Shown here: positions 1-13,985 of the stretch, piece after piece
How the letters are laid out: every line of letters starts with the position of its first letter
Position numbering within the stretch: position 1 is the first letter of the stretch
NCBI RefSeq assembly: GCF_000208865.1
Contig: NC_018392.1
Span: 1,880,793-1,944,792, forward strand
DNA: 64,000 nucleotides
Source: Neospora caninum Liverpool
Taxonomy: Eukaryota > Apicomplexa > Conoidasida > Eucoccidiorida > Sarcocystidae
Direction: 5' to 3'
Notes under the pieces: generated by a model
Seen by the model: the letters and a program-made list of their open reading frames with translations, nothing else
Told to the model about the DNA's origin: nothing
The model's database searches: none
Program-made: the position numbers and the translations under genes

Positions 1-3000
1 CACACAAAGCACCAGATTTGCGCCCGAACTGTCAAGAGATCGCGCTCGAGGTGACCCCGGCCGCTCTGCTTTCGCCTCCCGTCCTCTCTTTGCACCTTTC
101 CCAGATTTCTCTCCTACCTTCGCTCCAGCAAGTCTACTTCCGCCTCGGTCCTTCGAGCAAGGCACCCAGGCCTCGGAGCGGGCGGCGACGCTCGACACAG
201 CGGACCGCTCTCCAGATCGAGAGAGACCCCTCTGCAACACAGATGTGGAACAAGAAGGAAAGACGGAAGCGTCCGCCGCTGCGCAGCTGTCGATTTGCAT
301 AGCGTCCGATAAACTGCCGCCGAGAAACACCACCTGTTGACTGCGTAAACTGCAGGTCGCGCCGTCGATTGGCGACGGCGAGCGCTCTCTGTCGAGCCGA
401 AAAGGAGGCGGCGACATCGACTTGTCGCTTCCCACAGAGCGCGCTTTCCCAGCGGTCGTGGGAGAGTACGCCAATCGCGAACGCTTGTTTTGCGCAGCCT
501 TCCCTCCCTGCGAAGACGCGGTCGTCTTCGAACCTCCGAGTCCTCCCTTTGCCTCTTTCGACGTCCCGCCCGTGGACCGTTTCTTCTGGCCTGCAGAGGA
601 GACCCCCTGAGGAGACGTCCCAGGGCCTGGCGCCCCGAAACTTGGCGGCCCCGATTTCCGGTCCGGCGGCGGCGCCTCGGCCGCTGAACCGTTGCATGCT
701 GCGAAAAGCGAATCCTGTCGGCACGCGCTGTCTGGGTCAAAGACCTCATACTGCTGAGGACTGGAGGGGCGGCGTGAAGAGGCAGAGCGCCCCGCCGATG
801 CTCCCTCCCCGACTGAGGGGCACTGTGACGCAGCTTGAGATGCTGAGCCTGAATCGACACCCTGTAAGGACTGTCCCTGCGTTTTGCGATCTGCTCCTTC
901 CCCCGAAGTCTTCTCCGAGGAAAGAGAAGCTGGGACCTCGGCTCTCGCCTTCCCTTGGCCGGTGTGACTCTGGATAGCGCCACCGCGGCCATCTAGAAGT
1001 GTGAAGAAGCCAGCCTGCGGAGAGGGAGGTGAGAGAAAAGGCGTATAATCCAGGCGCCTAAACCCAGGAATCGTGTCATGTGACAAGTGCTTCATGTGTG
1101 CATTCCAACCTGCACTAACCGTGTTTCCATGGTGGCCGCCTACAGTCGATGCCGTCCCCTTTCTCTCTTCTCCAGCCTGGGAACTCTCTCCCCTGGCTGC
1201 GCATATCACCGTCGCGGCACCACTTGCCATGAGCCCAGAGTTCGGGTTCACTCCGACTCCAGTCGAAAGGCTGGATGTTTGAGAAGAGTCTGTCGAACCC
1301 TTGTCAGCGGTAGAAGACCCGAGACGAGGAGACGCTTCTTGTGATGTCTCCGAAGACGTACGAGAGGCCGCAGACGACGGTCCACAGGCCGCAGAGGCCC
1401 CACTACCCCCGCCTCGCTGACTCGAGCCTCCATGCCCCCGGCGGCTATGAATTGCTGAGGAAGGACTGGAGGCTGGAACCGACGGAGTGCCCAAGCCAAA
1501 GTGTACAATTAGCTGGCGTGGGTGCTGCATGGCCTTCTGGACAAACTCCAGTCGATCGGCCTCTAAAAGGTGGAGAAGTTTGGAGTGGAGAACCAGTGGA
1601 GCCGCTGGTGGAGTCTCCGGACAACTTTGGCCGGAAGCTTTGGACGAATGACTCAACGCAACAGGGAACGCCCGAGAGGCACCTGCGGAAGAAGGGACAA
1701 GGGTAAAACTGTAGATTCAAACAAACGAAGAACCTCTCCCAGTTCTGCTAAAGCTCCTGAACCCGCCCCTGTGATTCTCCGGCTGCTGCGACACCGGTGG
1801 CCGTCCTCTCACGCATCTCCCGCCTTCTAGCTCGCAGTATATCAAGCAGCTGTTGACCTGCCTCTCTCGGCAAGAGCCTAGCTGGCAAGTCGCGTCGTCA
1901 CGACACCCACATGAACCGACGAGATACACTACCGAAAACACGACCAGTGTGCATGTGTGCGTCAGAAGGTGGGCACTTCAAGAAACAGTAGATACTTCCC
2001 AGAAAAAGCTTATAAATAATCCTGTCTCAGAGACTGTCACGCCCACTACACGCGACGGTTCCCGCCAGTGTTGTGCACGCCCTCGGATTGCTCCGCGACA
2101 GAACACAGTTTCCACAGGCAGAGAGGACCTACCGAAGTCCCGCTCTGCGGCGTCGATCCCCCACTCTTTGGGGAGAAGCACGCAGGATCCAAGGGCGCCG
2201 CCAAATCCCCAGATCCGTTTTTCAGCTCCGTGTTGTTCAGCGTCGTCCTTCACCTTTGCTATTTGTTGTCGGACAGCAGAGAGAGTCCAGGCGTCCTTAG
2301 GAGCCATGAGGACCTGTAGGGGGCGAACGCGGTTGAAAGAGACAGTCACGAGGCGGCCTGCGTCACATCCCTTTCCGCCCCCTCCAGAGGCCGCGTGCTT
2401 CCCCACGGGGTTGGCAGTTGTCCGAGAGGACGCGCCCTTGCCCACCTGCGAAGGCGCAGCCCCGGTCTGTGCAGGCTTCGTGTGAAGCAAACTGATGCGG
2501 AGACGGCCGGTCAGCAGACTCCGATGCGCGCCTGAGGTGGAACGACCGCAGCTCGAATAACGCGACGCAGCCACCGCGAGGCCAACCTGCGGATTGAAGG
2601 CGCAACTGGGGGCCTGCCAGGGCGGCAGCGTCAAAGGCGGCGTCCCCACGGGCGCTTGGTCGATCTGAAGGGAGAGGAGTGGACATTGGACACGAGGCTG
2701 GCTTTCCCACGGAAACGTAGAACTAGCACGAGGTATGTCAAAAGCGAGGCTGACGCCACACCGCCAACGAAAACAAATACACCGGCAGCAAGCAAAATGG
2801 GCGTGAACCACCACAGAAGACCGCAGCCACCGCCAGGCGACTGAACACAGACAGGCACGACCCCGCACCGAGGCAGCACTGGCATCCAGGGACAGAGGGC
2901 ATAGCGGTGCATGCGGGCTGGACGTGCGAGTGCGGCAAGTCACGCGGTGGCCTTGGAAAAAAGGCAAAATCGAGACGCATGCGCGGCACGCGCTAGGTGT

Positions 3001-6000
3001 CCTCGCCGGTCAGCACGAGGACAAATGAAGCTGCGGCGCAGGAAGCGCGTCTGAAACTAGACGGCCTCTCTCTCGCTCGCACACTTGACGGCTTACTTGG
3101 CAGACGACTCCGATAGCAGTCACAAACGGTTTGCTCGCATCTTCTTCGCCTCCAACATCCACCTCGACCCACGATCCGACGCCGATTCCTTCTTCGCTTT
3201 TTCGTTCTTCCCCTCCCTTGGCGACGCCCCTTTGCCTTTTGTCGTCTCGTTTGTCTGAGCCTTCTTTGCCCACGAATTCGGTCTTTATCGGAGGCATGTC
3301 ACCTCTCTCTCTGCCTTCAGGGTCGTCCTTCGCGCCGTCCTTGCTCTTGAGAGGTGTCGAACTGGACCTGTTCGCACTGGTGACTAGCTCCTCGCGGTCA
3401 AAACTGGAGCCTTCTGCTCCCTGCCGCTCGTCTCGCGCGTCCTCGGCGTCTGGTTTCTCCTCGGAGGGGCCCTGGATCCAGTCCCAGGCAAAGGCTGCAG
3501 GCTCCACTCGCGAGACAGGCACGGCTGCATCGAATCGGCCAAAAAACGATTCCAACTCTCTCTTTCGCCGCATCTGTGGAGAGTTCTCCGGACCGCCCGA
3601 ATACAAGGACGAGGCCGACGCGGCGCCGTGCAGCGCCCCCGCCGCCGCAACCGCAGCTAGCCGGGACGAAGTGCGCCCGCGAGGGACTTGCGACTGATGG
3701 GCTCCACCTGCGGAGACACCTGGCGCGAACGAGCCGTCAGAGGACGGGCAAGAAGAGGAAGACGACAGGGGAACACACACAGGGCAGAGAGGCGGAAACG
3801 GGTTCAACGCTGTGTAGCGCGAGAAGACCGCAGCAAGGTCAGACGAAGCAGAAGAGGCGGAGGAAGGCGAACCATTTGTGGCTCGAGTCGAGGAAGAAGT
3901 CGATGCGTCCCGTCCGTGAAATGGGAAAGCCAGACTCTCTTTACACGCCAGCTGATCCTTCTCCAAGTATTCACTGAATTGACGGCGAGACAACCACCGC
4001 ACGAGACAACGGTCGCCCACGCGCCCCACAAGCAAGGCGTAACTGCACACACACACACATGCACAGGATGGACACGACAACAAAAGATAGCTCCCAGTGT
4101 AAAAAAAAGACAAATGGAGCAAACTGCGTAGTGGACGAACACGATACCAGGGGAAAAGTCGAGACATGGGCATGCATTCATGCCGGGGAACATACGCAGT
4201 TTTGCGTCATAGGAGCCTGCAGGGGACAGTCCATGTCAGCAGCAAGAGACGCTCTTCTGTTGATTCGAGCTGTAGGCACTCGAGGAAACGTGTCTAGACG
4301 CGCCTGTTGCTCGACCCTAAGAAAAATATTTCCACTAAAGAATGCTGAAACAAAATATCGAGTTGCGGACCACTCGACCTTTCGTTCACCGTTCGTGCCA
4401 GTCGACAAGCATGTCTCCCGAAAACGAGTGAACGCCTCCGTGTAGGCGCACAGGTCCTCAGAAACTGTCACACGAGCGAACTGTCTGCACAGAAAGTCTA
4501 CTCCATGCACCACTTGCAAAGATCTCACCAGAAGGCGGACGATCCAGGGGGAAGCTTCAAAGTCGTGCCGCTCCCTTGGAGGGGCTCTTGCGGGGGCATC
4601 CAGACACGGACAACTGAGGAGAGCCAAGAGGGGGAGGCACGCGGCAGAAGAAAAAACCAACGGAGGATGTTTGCGGCGGAGAGGCAATGGCACGAGGAAG
4701 AAAGACGCAAAGGACAGAAACAGGTGGAGAGAACTTCACCTTCCACCAAGGCAAGATGAAAGCATATGCGGGAAGCAGGCGAAACGCAGCAGAAAAAGAG
4801 ACAGATAAAGAAATGGACGTGGCGAGGGCGAACGAGGCTGGGGAGACAGGTGACCAAAGAAGACGCAAGGAGCGAAAAACAACGGCAGACGTATAAAGAA
4901 GAGATATGTGAAAAAGGGAGTAGACAACATCGCGAAAGCAACACCTGCCTTCGCTTCTCGTGTTCGCTACGCAGCCTCGAACTGAAACCTCAGACTGCTT
5001 TGGTATACTGCCCGCAGTCTTAGAAGAAAAAGGGAAGCAAACATAGGAAGAAGGCGAGGATGACGAAAACAGGCGATACTTACGTGGCTGTCGAAGAAGG
5101 TGGGGGTACTTCAACTTTGAGGCGTACGAGGCACCTGCAAAAGGCAGACTAGGACCGTCTCCTCTCGATGAGAGGCGAGATTCACCAGATTTATCAGAAC
5201 CAGGAAGAGAGGGACCAGACGAAGAAGACGGGGTGACGGAAGATGAAGGGTGGTTGTGAGCGTAGAGGAGCATGCAGTCCAGCAGCGCGTACAGCCAAAA
5301 GTAAGGGAGCATTGTTTCCTGCCAGTCGTCGACAGCTGCAGACAAAAAAGCCACAGAACACACGAAGAGCGGCCCTCATGCCTCCGTGAACTTCCGCCCA
5401 GCCCGCGAAGAACTGCGTCCGGAATTTGAGCCGTAAAGCGGCGAGCACAACTACACAGGTTTGCGAGACGAAACAGAGAAGAAAACGGAACGGAAAACAA
5501 GGCGAACAGAACGACGACTCGGACCCATCAAAATAGAGACGAACCCATGAGAACATGCAAAGGGCGACTGTTTGCGAGAGGCGAAAGAGAAGAGCAACGT
5601 ATGCCGTGAGGGCCGAGAACGTAGGCAGAGAGCACGAGAGAAGTAGCGGCAGAACGAGACAGAACGGATACAACGGAGGATAAAGTGAAACACGTCGCCG
5701 AATCACGGAGACGAACAGGGGACAGTCAACACCGAGCAAACACGGGAACAAGGAAAAAACACATATCCAATACAAAGCGCCGTGCTTGTTGCCGAGGGTA
5801 GGGAGACTGACCGTGGAAGGGCGTGAGAATGTCGCTCGACTGCTTCCGCTGAGTCCAGAGCTGGCGTGACATCCGGCAGATTCGCCGAAGGAGCTGAGTG
5901 AAGATACACAGAAACGGTCAGCGAATCAGCACAAAACACGTAAAATAGTTGGCAGCCCGAAAGAAGAGAAACGAAACAAAAAACATGGTGTGTCTTGAGA

Positions 6001-6310
6001 AGAACCGCACGTCTCGGAAAACACCACCCACGAGACGCACACAGGAAGTGCAGGCGTGCTGCCGACACAGCGAAGACGCAGTCTTCGTCGGCGAGTGCTA
6101 CATAGAATCGTGTAGGGAGATGGCCTCAAGGGAGAGCTCGGGCAAAACATCAGGCAGATGCGCGAGCAGTGGGAGACCGACGCGAGATATGAGAACATCC
6201 CGAGGGGCTGCTTTGGACTGTGTAGGGAAGGAAGGAGCTCCTGTGCCTTCGCAACAAACAACAGCGTACCACGCCAAAGAGTATACCCCCCAGTACACTA
6301 TACACACGCT

Positions 6311-6344
<34 letters not shown>

Positions 6345-8493
6345 TCCTTGTGTTTATGGGAGACTTTGGATACACATGCAGATTCATGTGTACATGAGGG
6401 TAGCCGCATCGCTATGGATACTCTACGAATAATAGAATGCGGATCACGCGGCGCCAGACTGAAAAAAGGGCCGCATGGTATCGGGCCGTGATACAGTTGA
6501 AGTGCCGGCTGCATTCTACCATTTCGGTGCTTGGCGTCGGAAGGTGGATCGCCGCCCCCTGAGTTTAAACCAACCGCTGATTCTATCGCTCCACACGAAC
6601 CCTCTTTCTTCTGTGAGAGGAACTGTCCTTTTGTCTCCCCTGGCGCCGTGTCCCGTTCCCGCTCCTTACTTCATCGTTTGTGGGGGGATCTTTCTCGTCA
6701 GGCAGGACGAGCGCAAGAGACCTGTCGCCTTTCCCGAGGTCGAACTGGCGAAGGCGAAGAAGATGGCAGGAGTTGAGGACCCAGACAGAGAGTTGGGACT
6801 GCTGGGCCAGCGCGCACTCCTTGATTTGCAGGCAGACGACGCCGCCTACCATCAAGTCGCGGAGGGCGTACACTGCACGTGTCTCGTTCTCTTCGCCGAT
6901 GAAGCTTACCGCCGGAGACAGCGAGCTCGTCTCCCTCTCGTCGAGCCTCGTCGGGATGGAGCAGTGTTCGCTCTTCTCATCTGTGCGTGGGAAATGCCTT
7001 CGTCGCCGCACCGCCCTTCGACCTGCGCGCACGTCCGCCAGGACCTGCGCGAGTAGCTGTTTCGCGGCGACCTCCAAATCTTCATCGACGTCGCGGGAGT
7101 TTGTGACTTCGCTTTCCTCAACCGAAGATGATGCCCTGTCCAAGCACGCCTCCGAAGCGGTATGCTCAACGAGTTTCGTCTTCGTGGGTAGCTCCGTGTC
7201 ATCCCCCGATGCGAGCTCGACGGGTGGTTTCTTTTGCGTGCCTTTTCCCCTTTCTCCTGGCACAGTCCGGCTCCTCTTGATCTCTGCCTTTCCCGTGCCA
7301 GGCGCACGACTGGCCTGCCTCTTATCTTTCGACTGGTGTGCATTTTGGGCCGAGCACACGTCAATCTCCTGCTCGGAAGCCTTGTCCCTCTTGTCTTCCC
7401 GCGTCTTTCCATCTGCGTCCTCTGCTTCATCTGCAACGGCGTAGTCTGAGTCTCGCGCCCATTCGCTCTCCTCCTCTTGTCTCTCCTCCTCATCCAAGTC
7501 CTCGGAATCGCTCGAAGCCCGAGACAACTCTCCCGCAGCCTTGCTCGCAGGCGGGAACCGTCGCCTCCCGCCTCGGAAAGACTCCAGCTCGTTCCCCGAA
7601 AGCGTCACATGCCTGATATCCGGAAACGTCTTGAGTCTGTTCAGCAGCAGAAGCGTTCTCCAAGCTGAGAGGCCCGACGCGCCCGTCGCATTGGCGTCCA
7701 CGTGTCGTATGTGTCGACAGCGCGCGAGTCCGTAGCAGAAGACGCGGTACTGAGCCGGAGGCAGGCTATCAAAGTAGTACATGAGGACCTTAGTAAGTTG
7801 AGGCGCTTTCTCGGCGGCGGAGAGGAAGAGTGCAGCCGAGTAGGCAGAGGGGAAGACGGTATTTCGAAAATTTATGACTTGCAGCGTCCGCCGATACCGT
7901 CTCACATCTGCAAGGCGTTGCTGGAATTGCTCCTGAGTCAGGCGGTGCATGAGAACGATCTCACGCTGCAGCGGCTGATGGAACGCACCCGCCACTGGCG
8001 AGCTCGAGGGCGGCAAGGCACGACCAGGGCTCCTGCCTCTTCGTCTTCCTGCAGCAGACTGGACGGCTGCCGATGCGGAGTTTGAGGCGGGAGGCTGCAG
8101 AGTCGCGCTGGACGCTTGGGCGGAACGCCCGCCGCTCCAGTCTGCGACGGTGAGCTGCGGAGCCGTTTCAACTGCATTTTGGCTAGCTTCACAAAAAACC
8201 GACAAAGACGCTGTCGGAGCAAAGGGCGAGGGCGCCGCTGCAGTCATCATGGATGCTTCGCCATTCAAAAGAGCGGACGACGAGGAACCATCGGCGGCTC
8301 GGGAAGACGAGGCCTTTCCTTCAGCGCCAGCTGAGGAACTTCCGCCTAGCGAGCCCTCGACGAGGCCCGCAGCATACAGAGAAGACGCATGACACGTGGA
8401 CGAGGCGGAAGGAGGGTGACCGGGAAGAGGCATTAACTTGGAACAAACGAGGGGTGGACACTGTAGTTGATCCATCGTATGGGCTGTTTTCAT
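1..8493 (-). CDS. Large multi-exon protein of unknown function, 3' end outside window
   Basis: I do not recognise this gene. My exon model on the minus strand is 8493-6670, 6240-6178 (weak), 5893-5812, 5335-5084, 4613-4529, 4042-3097, 2664-2133, 1857-1795 and 1682-1; phases agree at every junction and the last exon stays open to base 1, giving at least 1843 residues. The start is the ATG at 8493; the open frame continues upstream only through non-ATG codons. About residues 190-310 have spaced leucines (for example LLLLNRLKTFPDIRHVTLSGNEL) that look like leucine-rich or RNI-like repeats. The exon at 5335-5084 has a compact hydrophobic stretch (MLPYFWLYALLDCML), and the exon at 4042-3097 holds GDRCLVRW and VGSWVEV segments. 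The final exon has one conserved-looking block (ADRLEFVQKAMQHPRQLIVH) and then about 450 Ser/Gly-rich residues. The 8493-6670 exon could belong to a separate gene, because the small exon after it is poorly supported. Confidence 0.55.
6311..6335. repeat. (TA)n microsatellite
   Basis: About 12 TA units in the probable intron after the first exon of the leftmost gene. Confidence 0.95.
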
Positions 8494-11400
8494 GCGAATC
8501 GAAGAGGAAGGTTGGAAAACAGACAGAGAAGAATCCTCGACCGAGTTCGCCAAAAAGGAACGTCTTTCATGTCCTCAATACCTCTGTCCATTGAGAAGAA
8601 ACATGCTCACAGGTCAGACCCGCCACAGCAGACTGAATGGATCGGTCCGGCCAGCATCGTCTTGTGCGTTTCGTGGCGCGGCTCCACCATCGATATTTGT
8701 CAGACGTATGCACCGCAAAAGTGGCGGTTAGGAAGTGGAAGCTTCACCGGAAAACAAAAACAGTGGGCCTCCGCTGGTTCGAATACGATCAGCGAGGACG
8801 AAAAATGTTCTGGTTCATTCTCGTGACAGCCGGTTGCTTCACTAAACTACATACCTAAAACGATTGTGAGTTATGCCATTGCCTTCTTCTGCCCGTGTGG
8901 GACTCTGCAAGGCGCCCTTGATGAAGCCACCATGATGAGGTGGGAACGCTAGCAAGGCGACGCCGAAGGATAGCGAGGAACACAGACAAGATGTAGAGAC
9001 GACCATGAAACTGCTTGACGACGACGAGCACAAAAAGGCTGGGCATCCGATAGACGACATATGGAGAAGAAAGTCTCCAAAGGGAACGACATGGCAATAG
9101 ACCTGATAGGAGGCGCCCGTGAGAACCCCGGCCGGGGAATTCAACAAGTTGCTTTAGTCTCTACAAAACCGCGTGCTTTTAAGAGGATCTCCCCCTGCCT
9201 CGGAAAGCCTCTTATAAATGAACAGTCGTGTGTAGGAAAAATCGAAAGAAAAACGCAGATATGCGTAACAAGACAGTGCAACAGGGGCAGGGATCGGCAG
9301 CGTGATCTGGTGCAGATCACGAGATCATGCCCGCTCTACATGTACAACAAACGCAGGAAACCGTATGAAAAGGACAGAACAGAAAGGCCAGCAGGTAACA
9401 ACGGTCTCAGACTGTTGAATAAAGAGTGTGTAAAACGAAACGCCGAGTCCGCCTACGCTTACCAACAAAACGGACACATACATGACGAGCATCACTTGAC
9501 AGCTGGTCCCGATTAGCCCCGGCAACCACCAACTCCCGTGCTATGGGGGCGTTTCAGAATTGCCACTTTCTGTGAAACGTTTATTCTTTGGTTGCTCTCT
9601 CGCTGACATTAGCGAGACACCTTTCTTGCAAAAAAGGGCGTTTCTGCCGCCGCAAAAAATTCAGGAAAAAAGAGGGGGGTGACGTATGGAGGCACTAGGG
9701 GAGCCAGCCCTAGTTGGGTGGCGGCTGCTGCTTGGCTGGGGACCACGGAGAGAAAGTATGGACAACAAAAATATTGGAAAACGACAGACAAGTTTCTCTA
9801 GCGCAGGAACCCAACAGACACATATAGAAGAGCGCAGATCCACAAAAGGTGTTGTATGCTCGATGTTTTGCCGAATGTACCACGTCGATGGGTCTGCAGT
9901 TACCCTGGGTAAAATACCCTTCCAAGTCGCGAGTATAAGCCGCGGCTTATACACGGGAACTATTATTATTTCTCGTCACAATCGGTTATGAGGTGATCCG
10001 GAGCGCCTCGCCCGAGGCGTCCAGTGGCTGATTACGGATGAAACGCTCCTGAAAGCCTGCGCCGTTCTGTCCCGAAGGGGGGGATGTCGACAACCGAGCA
10101 CTGGTGCTTTGTGCCAGGTACCTTGCATTTTGGTAGTAGCTCTTGGGCCCGGCCATAGCCTAGATGATAGCATTCAAGTCTGACACGACCTCAGCCAATT
10201 CGATTGATACGTTTCCTCGTCGGGGAACTCTCTTGAGCGGGTGGTGTTTCTTTCAGGCCTTCCGTCTCTCCCCCGTTTGTGTGATGCCACACCAACAAGG
10301 GGTGTGTGCTGTGGATCAAACCCATGACATTGTAAAACTGAACCTTTCTGGCAACGTTGCACACCGACCGTGACACGATGTTCTGACGCCTGGCAGTATC
10401 ACCGACTCGAAGGGAAAAAGAAGTAGGACCACCCGTGGAGAGGGCTTTGCTAGCGCCAAAGGCATGAATATGAAAAGGGGTCGGTCTTATACGAAAGTTA
10501 GGCAACGATATGGTTTTTTTAGTTTCGAAATCTGTATGCAGCTATGGCTTTGGTTCACGCCCGGTCGAGTTCGTTTTAGTAGGAAAACTAATTTACTCCG
10601 ACAGCAACGCTATCGCTAGGGCAGCACAGGGCTTGGCCAGCACATTGTGAGTGTGCGACTTAGCCTCCCGAACGGCAAATCGCAGCATACCGTGGGCGTG
10701 CCGACAACAAAATATATTGGTCACATGACCCTTTCTTGGGGCTCTGGTGCCGTACCCGTGACGAGTGGGGGCACTGAGGGGACCGTGATGCAAAAATACA
10801 CAATCGTATGTACCGACTTCGGCTGTTCGGTGTCGGCACACCATGCTCTCTGCATCACTAGCAGGCGGGCTGCAACCTTAGAACGCGAGCTGCAATTCTG
10901 CGAAAGTAAATTTGCAGCAACGACGGATACTATAAACATGCCACAGAGGCAGAAATGAGGGACCAGAGGCAGCGACGCAACGACACACCATCAAATGGAC
11001 TGGGGTGAAGCAGCCGATCCTAGGTCCTGCTTCCTTGTGTGCGGCAGGACGGGAGTCGGTACCATGGTATCTCGATTTTATTGGCAGCGATTGATTTGCT
11101 TGTCGCCCCCGATTCTCTTCACTGGGGTGAGGCTTCTTGGGGTCTCCGGTTGCAACCTCCCTGGCCACGGCCACTGTCCGATTCACGGTCGGCTTTCTGG
11201 ACTATTGTGTTTACAGCAGCGTTCATCCGGTTTCCCGTTCTTCTCTTGAGACAGGTCCTGACGAACTTGCCTTCGCTATCTTCACCTTAAGAGGCCTCGA
11301 CTTGCATCTGGGGCATTTTTGCCCGAGACGTGTTGCCCTATGCACGCTGCTCGGTAGCCAGTATAACACGTAAATTGTTCACTTGCTTGGCCACTCCCGT

Positions 11401-13985
11401 TTCGCTGTCTCTCTTCGGGTATGCTTTATCCCGCAACTTCGTCATCGTAGGGTTTTCTTAAGCGTTAACTTTGGGCAGCAGGCCTGCTGCAATTGCTAAG
11501 CCACATAACAAGCACATGCAAAGTTTGACAAGGCAGCAACGATGGCGCCTGCCAACTGACCTATCTCATTGCTAACTCGCCATCCCTCAAACCGCTCAGG
11601 TGCACGAGACAGTGTCACACTTGCGACAAACCTTGCACGGACTAGCGTTGGAGCACATTGTTTCAATCGATAGTCCACGCTCAATCTTACCATACATAGG
11701 ACTTTTATGATCCCATTCTGGTTTAATAAGTCAAAATTGGTCCGAGAAGTTAGCGTCTGAAATATATAACCGAGTATCAACTCAGATGCACAGCTGGACA
11801 CAATTAATCCTTGTACGGTTTGTACCTATTTGACTCCTCAGTTTAAGTTGAGGAGTCCTTTGTTTACAGCTTGTACCGTTATATTCAGGAGCATACCGTT
11901 ATATTTGACGTTCTTACGTGTTCACCATGGCGTTCCAAACGAAGAGCAGGAGTTTTCAGGCAGAAGCTCTTCCAAAGGGGACGTTTTGCGGGTATGTGGC
12001 GAAAGGTCAACACGCGGGGTTACCCGCCGCTGCCACGCAGGGCCATCGACAGAACAAATCACTCAACTACAGTTGCAGAAAACACACGGAGAGCCTGAAG
12101 CTTACCCCTTTCTTGACTTCATTTGGCCTGACTCGTTTGGCTGCCACCAACACTGCATCTGCACACACCCTGAATGCCCAGCGGGATGGATGTTCTCCAC
12201 TGCCACTGTATTAAGAATGGCAACATATGGCGTTGATTCTGAATTTCATTGCAGCCTTTCAGACTACGCTCGGAGCCACGATACATTTTCGAGGCAATAA
12301 ACTGTCGAGCGCGTTCCGCGTCGCGAGATCAGAACACGGGTCGAAAGGGCGATCGACAGGCACACGGGTGTTGTTGCAGTCGTTTGACCTGCTTCCCTTC
12401 GAATTCGCTTGACCGGGAAGACAACTGCTTGAGCCAGCATACTTGATCTAGCCATCGGAGGTGACAGCGCCTGTGGCCTTTGTTAACTACTGGAAGGACG
12501 AGACACGGGCAGATTTATTGGAACCACTGAAGAGACGACGAATGGTCAATGCAGTCGTGAAGACTTACGATCCATGTGGTAGTGTTAGTTCCACGGTGGA
12601 CTAGAGACGGCCCGAAAACGGGGTTAGATGTAGGATACGCATAGATACTCACTTGAAACAGGAACAAGAGTCACATTCAACTCGTTACACTGAAGTATAT
12701 CTCCTGCAAGGGAACTCAGCGTTGCTGCCGCTCTTGGAGTGGTTTGCTGGCCGTGGCATGCATTTCAATAACACACTACCAGCGGTATCAACTCAGGCAG
12801 GCCCCGTTAGTAGCTGATGAATAAAACTCTAAGACTGGCCTTGCTAAAAGTCGTACTTAACCTGCCCGCTTACCTTAGTACTTACGGAACGTCCTAGCTG
12901 ATGCGCATCCCCATAGGCTCGGCCATGTCGCTGGCACTACAAGACATCCGTGATACTTGTCGGCTACCAAAAGTCATGGCTGATGCTGTACGGCCAGAAT
13001 AAGCCAGACGGTAGAAATCCAGACGGTTTTTCTGTGATCGGTGTGATACGGCCTGCGTTTCCCATACTATGAATGGCCTTTTATGGGGAACTCCAGGGGC
13101 AACAACAGTCAGCGTACGTCGCGCGACAGCGTGACACAACTGACAGATACTCGATGAGGCTGCTTCACCTACGACAGAGGGCCCAATACCTCTGCTTGTC
13201 ACTCAATGCATGACTGGTAGCCTTTTAAAATGTGAAGCCCCCCCATCTGTTCGTTTCGCTGTTGACCCAAGAATATCCGGTCCAACCGTCCGACCATCTA
13301 TCTCCTCAAGGTTGAATTGGACCGAGTCTTCACAACAGCAATTTGGTCGAAAAGTCTCGAGAGCTGCTGCAGTTGGCGAAACATCTGTAGCTCAGAAAGA
13401 CTCCTACGTTCTCTTCTCTCAACTGCAGAAAGGCCCGTCTGAGACAGACCCTCAATACTGGCAGTGGCGCGCAGTGGTACTATACTACTACTGCCGAACC
13501 CACTAAGCTGTAACAGGCTAACGGAAAAACGCAGGAAGCAAGGACGCTAGAAAGGCAAAGAACAGAAGCAAGAACGACAAGAAAGAGAAACGACGCAAAT
13601 AAATATCTTGCTGCATTCTCCATGGCACTCTTTGCGCATGTTTTTTAGCTAGCTAAGCCGCCTCGTCCCAATTCTGGATGAATGCCAGCAAACTGCATGC
13701 ACATGCGGTTCGCTACCGTTTTGTCAATTGGGTCGATGTAACCAAGTCCTCTCTCTTCTACCCCCAAATAGAAAAAACACCGTTTTAGCACCTGTGCATG
13801 TGACGCGTGCAATCGAAGTTATGTAATGTGTTTTCGTCTTGCTGTGGCGCCTGGCGACCGCTTCAGCACTGACGTGTCCGGTGGCGGCGGTGGTAGTCGA
13901 TGACGACTTCCAGATTTTCGTGTCCCCAGGAATTCTTGTGTCGTGGTTGTTTACTCTTGCGATTTCCGTTTTTTGCAAGACAATA
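8494..13985. other. Long spacer between divergent genes, no supportable gene
   Basis: This 5.5-kb stretch separates the minus-strand gene starting at 8493 from the plus-strand gene at 13986. Open frames here are short, have no matching splice phases and no recognisable domain, and base composition is more even (less GC-rich, fewer CGN/GAR codon runs) than in the neighbouring exons. It should hold the promoters of both flanking genes. I found no rRNA, no tRNA that folds, and no transposon open frame. Unannotated non-coding RNAs or 5' exons of the PIG-Y-like gene cannot be excluded. Confidence 0.5.

Noticed and set aside
114..992. Minus-strand open frame of 292 codons and a second one at 134-724
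   Set aside because: The in-phase continuation of the left gene is the third minus-strand frame, which has no stop from 1682 to base 1 and agrees with the upstream exon phases. The other two are Arg-rich shadows.
4178..4693. Minus-strand open frame with CRQFARVTVSEDL
   Set aside because: It lies across the donor at 4528. The phases of flanking exons fit the short exon 4613-4529 joined to 4042-3097, which leaves most of this frame in an intron.
8770..8800. GGTTCGAATACGATC resembling a tRNA T-arm
   Set aside because: No acceptor, D or anticodon arms can be placed around it.
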